A stretch of 64,000 nucleotides of DNA. Source: JBBQQG01 sp038216175 (GTDB lineage: Bacteria > Patescibacteriota > Saccharimonadia > Saccharimonadales > OMJO01). Positions 25,908 through 34,934 of this stretch are shown piece after piece. The translations under genes and the position numbers were made by a program. Where the stretch lies: positions 1-64,000 of the forward strand of contig JBBQQG010000002.1 in NCBI GenBank assembly GCA_038216175.1. The letters are read 5' to 3'. How positions within the stretch are numbered: the stretch's first letter is position 1; every line of letters starts with the position of its first letter. The notes under the pieces were generated by a model that worked only from the letters and a program-made list of their open reading frames with translations, did not search any database and was not told the DNA's origin.

Positions 25908-27089
25908 TCATAATCGTGCACAGAGCGGGCAAGATTCTTCACTGTCCTCTTCAGCCATCCATAGCTCTGTAGCTCTATAAAACGGCTCAAAGTCATGGTA
26001 GCCAATAAAATCCGCCGCTCTTCTTAGAAGATATCCTAACCATCCGTCAATTCTGATCCCTTTCCATAATACAGCACTCCATCTCGGTCCGGCCGGAAAT
26101 ACATAAGCCGGTTCGGTTGAAAAATATGGTTTCGGATTTTTATAATCGGCCAGTCGAATTAAGTTTTTTGCTACAAATTTGCCGTCATAAATGGCTGTTT
26201 GTGCCATACCGGAATATGGTGTGTCGGCATTGTCACCAAGAACGTAGACACCGGGATCAGATTGCAAAAACTGATCAACTCTAACTCTTCCATTTCTAGC
26301 TGTTTGAAAATCCTGATCTGCAAAAAAAGGGTGATTGGCAATCCCAGCAGTCCAGATTACTGTATGGCTAAGAATTCTTTTATCGTTAACCATTAATGCA
26401 TCTGCCGTTTGAGCTTGTACGGCTGTACCTAAGTAGAGCCTTATTTTTAATCTTCGCATTCTTCTTGCTACAACTTTTGATAATTCCTTAGGCATACGTG
26501 GCAGTAATCTTGGCGATGCTTCAACAAGATCTACGTGAATGTTAGGGTGCTTTATTCCATGCTGTCTACAAACTTCTTTAATATACGAAGGTAAAATTCC
26601 AGCTAGCTCTACACCGGTTGGACCACCGCCGATTACGACATAGTTAAGATCGGGATGTTGAAGTTCTAACAGCTGTTTATGAATATGCGCTTTTAATCTT
26701 TCTGCTTCACTAACGGTTTTTATGCCATACGAGAAATTTTCAAGTCCTTTGATGCCAAAATAATTAGTTTTAACGCCAAGACCGAAGATTGCCGCGTCGT
26801 ATTCAAATGTATGATTATCGGTAGTCGAGACAGTGCGCGTTAATTTATCAATTTTATTGACTCGCTCGATCACTACCGATACATTTTTATGTTCAAAAAG
26901 ATCTTTTAACGGTAGACTGGCTATTACTCGCGGTCCGCCGGTTGCTGTTCTGAAAAGTGTTGGATAATATCTAAAATTTGTATGGTCACTGATTAAGGTA
27001 ATATGAAATCTAGAATCTTTCGATAAATCTAGAGCAGCTTTTATGCCACTAAAACCTCCACCTATAATAACTATTTTGTGTTTGCTCAC
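25908..27089 (-). CDS. ndh: Type II NADH dehydrogenase (NDH-2)
   Basis: 393 residues from a GTG with AAGGAAAATCC upstream. A single-subunit flavoprotein passing electrons from NADH to quinone or another acceptor. FAD site KIVIIGGGFSGIKAA (about 5-18), NAD site VVIGGGPTGVELAGIL (about 150-166) and FAD C-terminal block GVYVLGDNADTPYSGMAQTA are intact. It ends in an acidic stretch plus CPLCARL, a CxxC tail not typical of the family. The membrane-association region is short. It is divergent from a D-lactate-type dehydrogenase gene, suggesting joint feeding of the same acceptor. Confidence 0.92.
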   Translation of the reverse strand: MSKHKIVIIGGGFSGIKAALDLSKDSRFHITLISDHTNFRYYPTLFRTATGGPRVIASLPLKDLFEHKNVSVVIERVNKIDKLTRTVSTTDNHTFEYDAAIFGLGVKTNYFGIKGLENFSYGIKTVSEAERLKAHIHKQLLELQHPDLNYVVIGGGPTGVELAGILPSYIKEVCRQHGIKHPNIHVDLVEASPRLLPRMPKELSKVVARRMRRLKIRLYLGTAVQAQTADALMVNDKRILSHTVIWTAGIANHPFFADQDFQTARNGRVRVDQFLQSDPGVYVLGDNADTPYSGMAQTAIYDGKFVAKNLIRLADYKNPKPYFSTEPAYVFPAGPRWSAVLWKGIRIDGWLGYLLRRAADFIGYHDFEPFYRATELWMAEEDSEESCPLCARL

Positions 27090-27211
27090 CCAGGATTTTC
27101 CTTTTTTATAAAGAATTAATGCTTATGCCTTTTTCCGTTAAATGGTAACACGTCACCGATATAAATGTAAGAGGTTGCGACTTTAGAAATAAATCGTTAA
27201 GCTAAAGCAGT

Positions 27212-28870
27212 ATGGATTCGTTTTTAGAAAATTTGAAATCCAGCACTTTCGCTGGAGATATTGATACTAGTATCGAAACTCGGGATCTGGTTAGCCATGA
27301 TGCCAGTATGTTTGAATTAGTGCCTGAAGTTGTTTTATATCCTAAAAACAGCAGCGATATTGAAAAAGTAGTCAGTCTGTTATTAGCCGCTAAAAAGAAA
27401 ACAAAAAATCATATTTCAGTTACCGTAAGGTCAGCTGGTACTGATATGAGCGGAGCTGCAATTAGTCAATCGGTCATACTTAGTATGACGAAATACTTTA
27501 ATAATATATATGAAGTAAATAACAGAACGGCTCATGCCCAACCCGGCGTTTTTTATAGAGACTTCGAAGTTGAAACATTTAAGCATAATGCTTTAATGCC
27601 TAGTTTTCCGGCCAGTCGCGACTTATGTACTATCGGTGGGATGGTATCCAATAATTCCGGTGGTGAGAAATCGCTGCAATATGGTAAAACTGAAAAATTT
27701 GTTGACGAACTAAAAGTAGTGTTATCCGACGCCAAAGAGTACATAGTTAAACCTCTAACAAGAAAAGAACTTGATAGCAAAATGAAACAAGATGATTTTG
27801 AGGGTCGTTTATATAAGCACGTATTTGATCTTGTAGATTCCAACTACGATGAAATAAAGGCTGCTAAACCGAAAGTTTCTAAAGATTCAACAGCTTATCA
27901 TTTATGGAATATCTGGGACAGACAAACAGGTATTTTTGATCTTACTCAGGCAATTATTGGATCGCAGGGCACGCTAGGTATTGTTACCGATATTAAATTT
28001 CGATTAGTCGACCGTCCTTTATTTTCCGGTACATTAGTTATTTTTCTTCGAAAGATGGATAATCTCGGCGACGTAATCAATAAAGTAATTACCCATAATC
28101 CGGCGACATTTGAAGGATTTGACAATTATACTCTGATGCTCAGTTTTAAATTATTCTATTATTTTCATCAGACCATCGGATGGCTTGGCATGGCAAAATT
28201 AGGCATACAGTTGATTCCCGACGCTCTCAAGTTATTCAGAGGCATTCCAAAAATGGTACTGCTAGTCGAATTTAACGGAGCAACTGCCGAAGAAGTTAGC
28301 CAAAAAGTACATAATATGAAAACTGATTTAAAAGAATTTGGGCATCAAGCGCTATTTGAAGAAGATAATACTGAAGCTAAAGCTCAAAAATTCTGGATTA
28401 TGAGAAGAGAAAGTTTTAATCTACTTAGAAAAAAGGTACATGATAAGCACACAGCTCCTTTTATCGACGATCTAGTAGTGCCACCTAGTGTTTTGCCTGA
28501 ATTTTTGCCAGAACTTAGAAAGATTATCGACAGCTATAAACTGCTAGCTACAGTTGCCGGTCATATGGGAGATGGCAACTTCCACGTAATACCGCTTATG
28601 AAGATAGAAGAAAAACTAGAGCGTATTAAGTTGGCGCCAGCAATGAGAGAAGTAAACGAACTTGTACTTAGTTACGGCGGTTCATTAAGCGGCGAACATA
28701 ATGACGGTATGATTAGAGGTCCGTGGCTTCATCAGATGTACTCAAAAAGCATGATGACTCATTTTAAACTACTTAAAAATATCTTTGATCCTGATAATAT
28801 ATTTAATCCAGATAAAAAAACTGATGCTCACTGGGAATTTAGCATGAGTCACCTTCGAGAACACTTTTAA
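27212..28870 (+). CDS. FAD-linked oxidase, D-lactate/glycolate dehydrogenase type
   Basis: 552 residues. FAD_binding_4 domain (about 35-250; VTVRSAGTDMSGAAIS and IGGMVSNNSGGEKS) followed by FAD-oxidase_C (about 270-540; VAGHMGDGNFHV and the GEHNDGMIRG block). D-lactate dehydrogenase, glycolate oxidase GlcD and related enzymes share this plan, so the substrate is a 2-hydroxyacid, D-lactate being most likely. No [4Fe-4S] ferredoxin domain is attached. The C-terminus overlaps the convergent membrane protein by four bases. Divergent from ndh, with a 120-base shared upstream region. Confidence 0.9.
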   Translation: MDSFLENLKSSTFAGDIDTSIETRDLVSHDASMFELVPEVVLYPKNSSDIEKVVSLLLAAKKKTKNHISVTVRSAGTDMSGAAISQSVILSMTKYFNNIYEVNNRTAHAQPGVFYRDFEVETFKHNALMPSFPASRDLCTIGGMVSNNSGGEKSLQYGKTEKFVDELKVVLSDAKEYIVKPLTRKELDSKMKQDDFEGRLYKHVFDLVDSNYDEIKAAKPKVSKDSTAYHLWNIWDRQTGIFDLTQAIIGSQGTLGIVTDIKFRLVDRPLFSGTLVIFLRKMDNLGDVINKVITHNPATFEGFDNYTLMLSFKLFYYFHQTIGWLGMAKLGIQLIPDALKLFRGIPKMVLLVEFNGATAEEVSQKVHNMKTDLKEFGHQALFEEDNTEAKAQKFWIMRRESFNLLRKKVHDKHTAPFIDDLVVPPSVLPEFLPELRKIIDSYKLLATVAGHMGDGNFHVIPLMKIEEKLERIKLAPAMREVNELVLSYGGSLSGEHNDGMIRGPWLHQMYSKSMMTHFKLLKNIFDPDNIFNPDKKTDAHWEFSMSHLREHF

Positions 28871-29517
28871 CCTAATATATTTATTGCTCGAGCTGCTACT
28901 AGTGCAACTGTAGATAGAGATACCAGTGCTTGAATTGACATTAGAAACTTGGCGCGGTGAGTAAGTGGCAGGGCATCAGTCGGGCTAAACGCCGTTCCGT
29001 TAGTTAATGATATAAATAAATAGTCCATAAAACTCGGCCGCCAGTTATATTGTTCAGTTGCTTTGTCAGATGTGCTCATTTGAGGAAACAGAAAATCTAC
29101 TGGTGGACGGTGGGTTCCTCTTCCTCCCTGACCGCCTCCGTCAAGCTGCCAGTACCAAAGACCAAAAACGATCATGTTAGTAAGATATATAGCAAGAGCA
29201 GATACGATCAGTTGTTTGCCGGTGACACTGCCGCCGTTTATTAGATAACGGCAGACTAAGACCAGTGAGGATATATTTACAAAAGACACAATTGCAGTAA
29301 GTGCTACTCCGGCTACCCGTCTTATCTTGCTGGCTGAATCGTTAGCTGTGGTAGCAGTAAGCCTTAAACCAATCAGTAGCAGGATTTCTGTAATCGCTAC
29401 AAAGTATTTAGGTCCAATGACAAGTCCGTGAGATAAACTTAGCTGAAGTAAGATAGCAATTAATACTGCTACTTCAATATGCCATATTGGTTCCGGTTTC
29501 ATTAGTTTTGGTTCCAT
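28867..29517 (-). CDS. Polytopic membrane protein, DUF1345/ion-channel-like
   Basis: 216 residues with five or six helices. The segment DYLFISLTNGTAFSPTDALP followed by HRAKFLMSIQALVSLSTVAL resembles the pore-loop and last helix of two-TM channel-like proteins and of DUF1345 membrane proteins. I cannot decide between them. It overlaps the dehydrogenase gene tail by four bases but runs the other way. Confidence 0.65.
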   Translation of the reverse strand: MEPKLMKPEPIWHIEVAVLIAILLQLSLSHGLVIGPKYFVAITEILLLIGLRLTATTANDSASKIRRVAGVALTAIVSFVNISSLVLVCRYLINGGSVTGKQLIVSALAIYLTNMIVFGLWYWQLDGGGQGGRGTHRPPVDFLFPQMSTSDKATEQYNWRPSFMDYLFISLTNGTAFSPTDALPLTHRAKFLMSIQALVSLSTVALVAARAINILG

Positions 29518-29550
29518 AATCGTTATTTTAGATTATATCACCGCTTAACT

Positions 29551-30603
29551 TTATTTTTTGGCGGCGTTAAAATTATCGACTAAGTTATTATGTTGATTGC
29601 GTATACTAATACATCTGTTTAAGTCGCCTTCAATAGTTTGTTGTACAAAAAGATCATTGCTATTTAATAGTTGTTTTTTAGTTTCAACACTAGACAGACA
29701 AATATCGTATTCTTTTTTTAATATTGCCACGTCGTCTTTGAGTGATTGTAGCTCAGGCGATAACGTCTTAGTTCGGTGGCTAAAGCTGAAAACTAAAAAT
29801 GAACTGAGAATTATTACTAAAATTAACACAAGCGAAGTTATGATATTATTTAGTTTCGTCTTTTTTAAAACTTTACCGGTAAAATCTAGTTGGTAAATAT
29901 TTCCAGAGTTTTTAATACGATTAAATGCTAGTAGCTTGTAGGTTCCAGGTAGCATGTGTTCTAAATAAGAGCGAGGCAATATATTGAAACTTCTGCCAGC
30001 TAATAAAAAGATCGAAACGTATACTTTTAAGGAATAATATCCTAAGAAATTACTGCCTTGTTTACCAGTTAGGAAACTATATAGTCGGTTTTTAATTTCA
30101 AAGAAGTAACCTTTTTGATATCCATATCCGTTTAAAATTAATAGTCCTAATCCGGCATAGGTGCTGACTAGATCTACAATTTCTTCAATCTGGTCGTTAG
30201 TTATGTATTCATATTCTTTGGATTTTTCTACTAACACGTGAGACAGGCTGTGACTTAGTATTGCTGCTACGTAAAAAGGATTGTTACTATACTTTGCTTC
30301 CAACTGAATATTAAAATGTTTTTGTTTTTTAAGCTCGATATCGACGGTTGAAGACTGAATAATTTGGTTAAATCTTACTTTAACTGTGCTAGGTTTAATA
30401 GCCAACCATTCGCATAGAATTTTCTTTTTTAGCTCAAGGTTTTTAATGGCCTCTGCGTCTTTATAGAAATTATCATCGGGTAAAAACATTGATCCCAAAT
30501 TTGGCAAATCTGTCACAACTTTTAGAGCAAGGCTAGTTTTTTCAGATGTTGTCAGCAAAAGTTCTGGTTGCATTTTAAATTCAGTTTTATTTGACTTTGC
30601 CAT
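29551..30603 (-). CDS. Membrane protein with degenerate zincin-like domain
   Basis: 350 residues. The cytoplasmic part contains ILSHSLSHVLVE (about 118-129), which has the two His of an HExxH zinc motif but Ser in place of the catalytic Glu, followed by EEIVDLVSTYAGLGLLILNGYG, where a third ligand would be expected. A single strong helix (about 255-277) precedes a coiled-coil C-terminus of about 70 residues with two Cys. It may be an inactive protease-like scaffold (inference). The next gene upstream on the same strand encodes an intact small zincin. Confidence 0.65.
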   Translation of the reverse strand: MAKSNKTEFKMQPELLLTTSEKTSLALKVVTDLPNLGSMFLPDDNFYKDAEAIKNLELKKKILCEWLAIKPSTVKVRFNQIIQSSTVDIELKKQKHFNIQLEAKYSNNPFYVAAILSHSLSHVLVEKSKEYEYITNDQIEEIVDLVSTYAGLGLLILNGYGYQKGYFFEIKNRLYSFLTGKQGSNFLGYYSLKVYVSIFLLAGRSFNILPRSYLEHMLPGTYKLLAFNRIKNSGNIYQLDFTGKVLKKTKLNNIITSLVLILVIILSSFLVFSFSHRTKTLSPELQSLKDDVAILKKEYDICLSSVETKKQLLNSNDLFVQQTIEGDLNRCISIRNQHNNLVDNFNAAKK

Positions 30604-30651
30604 CTTATCTATAGCATAAAGCTTATACTAAAAGGGGTCAAACATCTATAA

Positions 30652-31029
30652 TTATCTGTTTTCTAAATTGTGTATACGATCATGATCAAGTCCAAAATAA
30701 TGTGCTACTTCATGCCATATCGTTTTATTTACTTGTTTTTTAGCGTCTTCAAAAGAAAAAGCATTATATAATATTGGCAGTCTAAAAATTGTTATTTTAT
30801 CCGGCAGTACTAAATTATAGCCAGAGTTTCTTTTTGTTAACGGTATACCTTCATATAATCCGTACAGTGTTTGATTGCAGTGTAGTTCAAGTTTTTTACG
30901 TTGGTCTTCACTAGGTGTATCTTCTACTATAAAAACTACGTTTTTAAGCTTTTCATAATAAAGTTTTGGAATTTTATCTATTCCACCACTTACTAACTTT
31001 TCAAATTCAGCTTCTGTTATATCTATCAT
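30652..31029 (-). CDS. Minimal zincin metallopeptidase (PF06262-like)
   Basis: 125 residues. WHEVAHYFGLDHDRI near the C-terminus holds the HExxHxxGxxH zinc site with catalytic Glu; the N-terminus EAEFEKLVSGGIDKIPKLY and the LPDKITIFRLPI strand match the small 'Zincin_1' family common in Actinobacteria. There is no signal peptide, so it is cytoplasmic; the substrate is unknown. It starts one base after the stop of the PAP2-like gene upstream. Confidence 0.88.
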   Translation of the reverse strand: MIDITEAEFEKLVSGGIDKIPKLYYEKLKNVVFIVEDTPSEDQRKKLELHCNQTLYGLYEGIPLTKRNSGYNLVLPDKITIFRLPILYNAFSFEDAKKQVNKTIWHEVAHYFGLDHDRIHNLENR

Positions 31030-31030
31030 A

Positions 31031-31963
31031 TTATTCCTCAGCTAGTTTATTTATCTTATTTCTTAGATTTACGTTTATATGCGAGTACAGCATGCTTAAA
31101 AATCTTAAAACATATTTTGATAACATAAAGCTAACTACGGCATAAATTATTCCTAGGGCAACGTCCATAAAATAATGTTCACCTAAATAGATTACTCCTA
31201 CCCATATAGATATCGGATAAATAAGACTAAGGCAAAACCACTTGTTTCCCCACAATTTTCTAATGAACAAGCTAAATAATAGCGGGTAGGCAGCATGCAG
31301 CGATGGAACAGCGGCAACAGTATTTGGCGACAACTCATTATAATAGGCAGAGAAATTTTTAACACCAAAAGCAGCCCAGACATCACTGGATATATGATGT
31401 ATTGGAGTTATTAAATGCATATTGCTAGCCATCCAAGGCGGCGCTGCTGGAAATAGCAGATAAGTTATGAAAGCCGAATATGATAGCAGAAGCAGTGCTA
31501 CGATATATAGCCAGTAATCTTTAGTTTTATATTTCCAAATAAGTAGCGCTAGACATATCGGCGTTACAAAATGGAGCATATATAAAAAGTAAAAGTAAAA
31601 GTCGTACCAAGCGACGTGGCCAAAGTAGAGATGTTGTTGTAGCCAGACTGTCGGTAATATCCCATGAAAAACCCATTTATCGAAGCGAACCATTTCTAAA
31701 AAATGCACGTGCTTATTAATTTGCGACGCAAAACTTCGAAGTTGTTCATATGATAGTAAAAGTAAAATAAAAGGCAAGAAGTAAACTATAAATCGCTTAG
31801 CTTGCCCGATTATGAGAAAAAATACAAAAAGTATGCCAAACAAAATATCGGGTGTCCAGAAAGTACGAATGTATATAAACAGTATTAATAGAAGTGAAAC
31901 GTATACAATAGCTAGCGTTTTTCTAATCGGAATTTTTGTCACTAATGTATTGTAGCTTAGCAA
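31031..31963 (-). CDS. PAP2-superfamily membrane phosphatase / inositolphosphotransferase-like
   Basis: 310 residues, about eight helices, TTG start. The PAP2 phosphatase motifs AVPSLHAAYP (C2) and LGEHYFMDVALG (C3) are present, with the AAPPWMA segment typical of the Aur1/inositol-phosphorylceramide-synthase-like group. It likely transfers or removes phosphate head groups on membrane lipids. It lies in an operon-like pair with the small zincin. Confidence 0.85.
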   Translation of the reverse strand: MLSYNTLVTKIPIRKTLAIVYVSLLLILFIYIRTFWTPDILFGILFVFFLIIGQAKRFIVYFLPFILLLLSYEQLRSFASQINKHVHFLEMVRFDKWVFHGILPTVWLQQHLYFGHVAWYDFYFYFLYMLHFVTPICLALLIWKYKTKDYWLYIVALLLLSYSAFITYLLFPAAPPWMASNMHLITPIHHISSDVWAAFGVKNFSAYYNELSPNTVAAVPSLHAAYPLLFSLFIRKLWGNKWFCLSLIYPISIWVGVIYLGEHYFMDVALGIIYAVVSFMLSKYVLRFLSMLYSHINVNLRNKINKLAEE

Positions 31964-32076
31964 TCTGATAATTAAGTTAGAGATATTTGTTTAACACTTG
32001 TCTCTACTCTTGAAATGCAATAATTGCTTGCAATTTTATTTAATATGCTTATGCTTAGATTAAATTAAGAAAAAAT

Positions 32077-32757
32077 ATGCCAGCACTGATAGAACTTAAT
32101 AATGTCACAAAAACATATCGTTTAGGCGATGAGACTCTTAATGCACTTGATGGTGTAAGTTTTGTCGTTAACCCAGGTGAATTTATTGCCATTACTGGCC
32201 CGTCCGGATCAGGCAAGTCAACACTTGCAAATATTATCGGCGGACTTGATTATGCCGATAGCGGCTCTGTTACTGTCGATAGTAATGAACTTGCTCATAC
32301 CAAAGACAATAAATTATCTGCCTACAGGAACAAAAACGTGGGTTTTATTTTTCAGTCATTTAATTTACAAGGCACTAATACGGCACTGGAAAATGTAATG
32401 TTGCCCCTAGTATTTTCAAAGATGAAGAATAAAGAAAGAAAAATCAGAGCCAAGGAATGCCTTTAAGCGGTTGGTTTAGGAGATAGGCTTAAACATAAAC
32501 CCAATCAATTATCGGGAGGTCAAAGACAAAGAGTTGCAATTGCTCGGGCGCTAGCAGTTAAACCGAAAATTATTATTGCCGATGAACCAACTGGAAACCT
32601 TGATTCAGCAAAAGGCCAGGAAATTATGAAACTTCTCCATGATCTCAATAAACAAGGTATCACTATTTTAATTATTACTCACGATATGAATGTAGCGAGG
32701 CAAGCTCAAAGAATTGTTGAAATTCATGATGGTAAAATCTCAGAAAGGCGTAACTAG
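32077..32757 (+). pseudogene. MacB/LolD-type ABC ATPase with an in-frame stop
   Basis: The reading frame encodes a complete ATPase apart from one TAA at 32464-32466. Before it come Walker A GPSGSGKST and the Q-loop FIFQSFNLQG; after it, in the same frame, come VGLGDRLKHKPNQLSGGQ (signature), IIIADEPTGNLD (Walker B) and THDMN (H-loop), ending two bases before the permease start. The stop replaces a codon, probably Lys AAA, in the usual ECLxxVGL helix. No ATG, GTG or TTG after the stop could restart translation before the signature. It is a fresh nonsense mutation, a sequencing error, or a readthrough site. Confidence 0.85.
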
Positions 32758-32759
32758 TT

Positions 32760-34190
32760 GTGAGGCTTAGCGACTATTTAAGACTAGCATTCAGAAATAT
32801 TAGACGTCAAAAACTAAGAAGCGCACTTACGATATTTGCAGTTGTAATTGGAGCTACCAGCGTAACTATTATGCTGGCATTAGTTACCGGTGCCAAGACC
32901 TTCTTTTTAAGTCAAGTAGAGTCAAATGGAATGCTTCAACAGGTTGCGGTATCGTCCAAAAGCGACATTTTTAATTTTAATGATGCCCAACATAGCGGAG
33001 GGGGCAACTGCGATAGCTGTGTCAAGATTAGCGATGCTTTAGTAGATAAAATTAAAGTTATACCTAACGTAATAGGTGTTTCTAGACTTGCAGATAACGG
33101 TATATTCGACGCAATTAGCTACGGTAGTCAAAAACTTTCTGCTGAACAGACTAGTGCTTACGACGCAAATGGAATAATAAATAATACTGTTCTAGCCGGT
33201 AGGGACATTAATGATACTGATAAAACCGGAGTTGTTACGCTTACTTCTGATTATGCCGACAAAATGGGCTTTAAAAATAACTATCAGGGCTTGATTGATA
33301 AACAAGTCATGCTTCAAACTAGAAATTTTTACTCTGGAGTTGGCGCCGATGTCCAGCCGCCTGTTCAGTGTAGCGGACCTTGTGATAACCAAAATAATCA
33401 AAATCAACAGAAACCGACTATTTTAACTGCTAAGGTTATTGGAATTGTTGATACAAGCAATAATTCCAAAACCATTAGAGTGCCGCTAGAATGGATGCGC
33501 CAAATGAGCGAATCGCAGATGTATCAAAATGTGCAGGTTGATCAAAAGACCCAGCAAAATGCCTGTAAAAATGTTCGTGGTCCCTGTCAGCCGACAAATC
33601 AGTTCAAGTTAGTCGTTCAAGATATGTTAGCTCAGAGCGGATATAGCGGACTGATAGTAAAAGTAGATAATTCTAAGAACGCAGCTGGTGTTGCTACTGA
33701 AATAAAAAAACTAGGTGTTGGTGCAGCTGACGCCGAAGCGTCTATTAAACAGCAACTTACAATATTTAATATAATTGGATTAGTACTGGGTGGCATTGGT
33801 GGAATAGCACTGGCTGTTGCAGCTGTAGGGGTAGTAAATACCATGATTATGGCAATTATGGAACGTACACGTGAAATAGGAGTAATGAGGGCAGTAGGAG
33901 CTAAGCGGTCGGCTGTACGGACACTTTTTACATTTGAAGCATCGATGCTTGGATTTTGGGGAGGAGTGCTCGGAGTGGCGGTCGGTTATGGTCTAACCAG
34001 AATTGCCAATATATTTGTAAACAAACAGCTGGCTAGTCAAGGAGTAAAAGCTCATAATATTATTGGACTTCCGATCTGGCTTATATTAACTGTAATTGGT
34101 ATTGCAACTCTAATCGGTATGTTTGCCGGTCTATATCCGGCATCGAGAGCCGCTAAGCTTGATCCGGTTGAAGCTCTGCGCTACGAGTAA
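32760..34190 (+). CDS. MacB/FtsX-type ABC transporter permease
   Basis: 476 residues from a GTG two bases after the ATPase frame. One N-terminal helix (about 20-45), a large extracytoplasmic MacB_PCD domain (about 50-320) with CxxC-like pairs (GGGNCDSC, CSGPCDN, CKNVRGPC) that may form disulfides, and three C-terminal helices of the FtsX domain with MERTREIGVMRAVGA and PASRAAKLDPVEALRYE. Such transporters expel peptides or act on lipoproteins and the envelope. It is intact although its ATPase gene carries a stop. Confidence 0.92.
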   Translation: MRLSDYLRLAFRNIRRQKLRSALTIFAVVIGATSVTIMLALVTGAKTFFLSQVESNGMLQQVAVSSKSDIFNFNDAQHSGGGNCDSCVKISDALVDKIKVIPNVIGVSRLADNGIFDAISYGSQKLSAEQTSAYDANGIINNTVLAGRDINDTDKTGVVTLTSDYADKMGFKNNYQGLIDKQVMLQTRNFYSGVGADVQPPVQCSGPCDNQNNQNQQKPTILTAKVIGIVDTSNNSKTIRVPLEWMRQMSESQMYQNVQVDQKTQQNACKNVRGPCQPTNQFKLVVQDMLAQSGYSGLIVKVDNSKNAAGVATEIKKLGVGAADAEASIKQQLTIFNIIGLVLGGIGGIALAVAAVGVVNTMIMAIMERTREIGVMRAVGAKRSAVRTLFTFEASMLGFWGGVLGVAVGYGLTRIANIFVNKQLASQGVKAHNIIGLPIWLILTVIGIATLIGMFAGLYPASRAAKLDPVEALRYE

Positions 34191-34195
34191 ACGAA

Positions 34196-34876
34196 CTAGA
34201 ATACTTTCAAAGAAGTTTTATCAAATGTCGATCCGTTATCTAGATATGTACTTAGACTATATGCACTGCACATGACATCGGTGTTGCTGCAACCTGTAGG
34301 AGTAACGGTGTAAGAATAGCTAAATTTATCGGGCGTCGCCGCAAGTTTATGATTTAAAGAAGGCGGGTCAGTTAGTGATTGAATGTTTAAATTAGGCATG
34401 TTAGCACTTAACCAGGCATCGTCGTTCATGTCAGCATAAGTAGGGTAGAATTTATTTATAGAATAATAACTATCTAGTTGAAATTGAATTGCTGATATGT
34501 CGTCTTGTCTTTTAATATCACTAGTTATAGATTTACCGTCTTTAGATGTAATATTGCCAACTGTACTGTATAACGCCAGTAAAATAATTAGCCCTATGAT
34601 AGATATGACCATTATTAATGAAGAAATGATTATACCAAGTATCGCAAGAACTCTACCTTTTTGTTTTTTGCGATTAAGTTGGACTAGTCCAATTATAGAT
34701 ACTATTAAACCAACTATTGGCATGACATACGCTAGAATAAATCCAATAATGGACAGCACATTATATGAATTAGTTGTATCAAGAGGTAAGTTTTGTCTCG
34801 GTTCGGTGTTCGATGATTGAATCGGAGAATTAGCACTGGAGTTAGGCGTTTCAGGTTGATTCAGGTTTGGATTCAT
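34196..34876 (-). CDS. Membrane protein with DUF4190-like helices and pilin-like tail
   Basis: 226 residues. A Pro/Asn/Ser-rich N-terminus, two closely spaced helices (about 38-62 and 75-103) joined by NRKKQKGRVLA as in DUF4190 proteins, then an extracytoplasmic domain beginning RQDDISAIQFQLDSYYSINK with FYPTYADMND. That start resembles the soluble helix of type IV pseudopilins. Two Cys near the end (CSNTDVMC) may form a disulfide. Convergent with the ABC permease. Function unknown. Confidence 0.7.
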   Translation of the reverse strand: MNPNLNQPETPNSSANSPIQSSNTEPRQNLPLDTTNSYNVLSIIGFILAYVMPIVGLIVSIIGLVQLNRKKQKGRVLAILGIIISSLIMVISIIGLIILLALYSTVGNITSKDGKSITSDIKRQDDISAIQFQLDSYYSINKFYPTYADMNDDAWLSANMPNLNIQSLTDPPSLNHKLAATPDKFSYSYTVTPTGCSNTDVMCSAYSLSTYLDNGSTFDKTSLKVF

Positions 34877-34934
34877 AAGCGTACCACTTGTTTAGATGTT
34901 ACTACTTATGTATTTTCGAGTCTATTGTTTTAAT

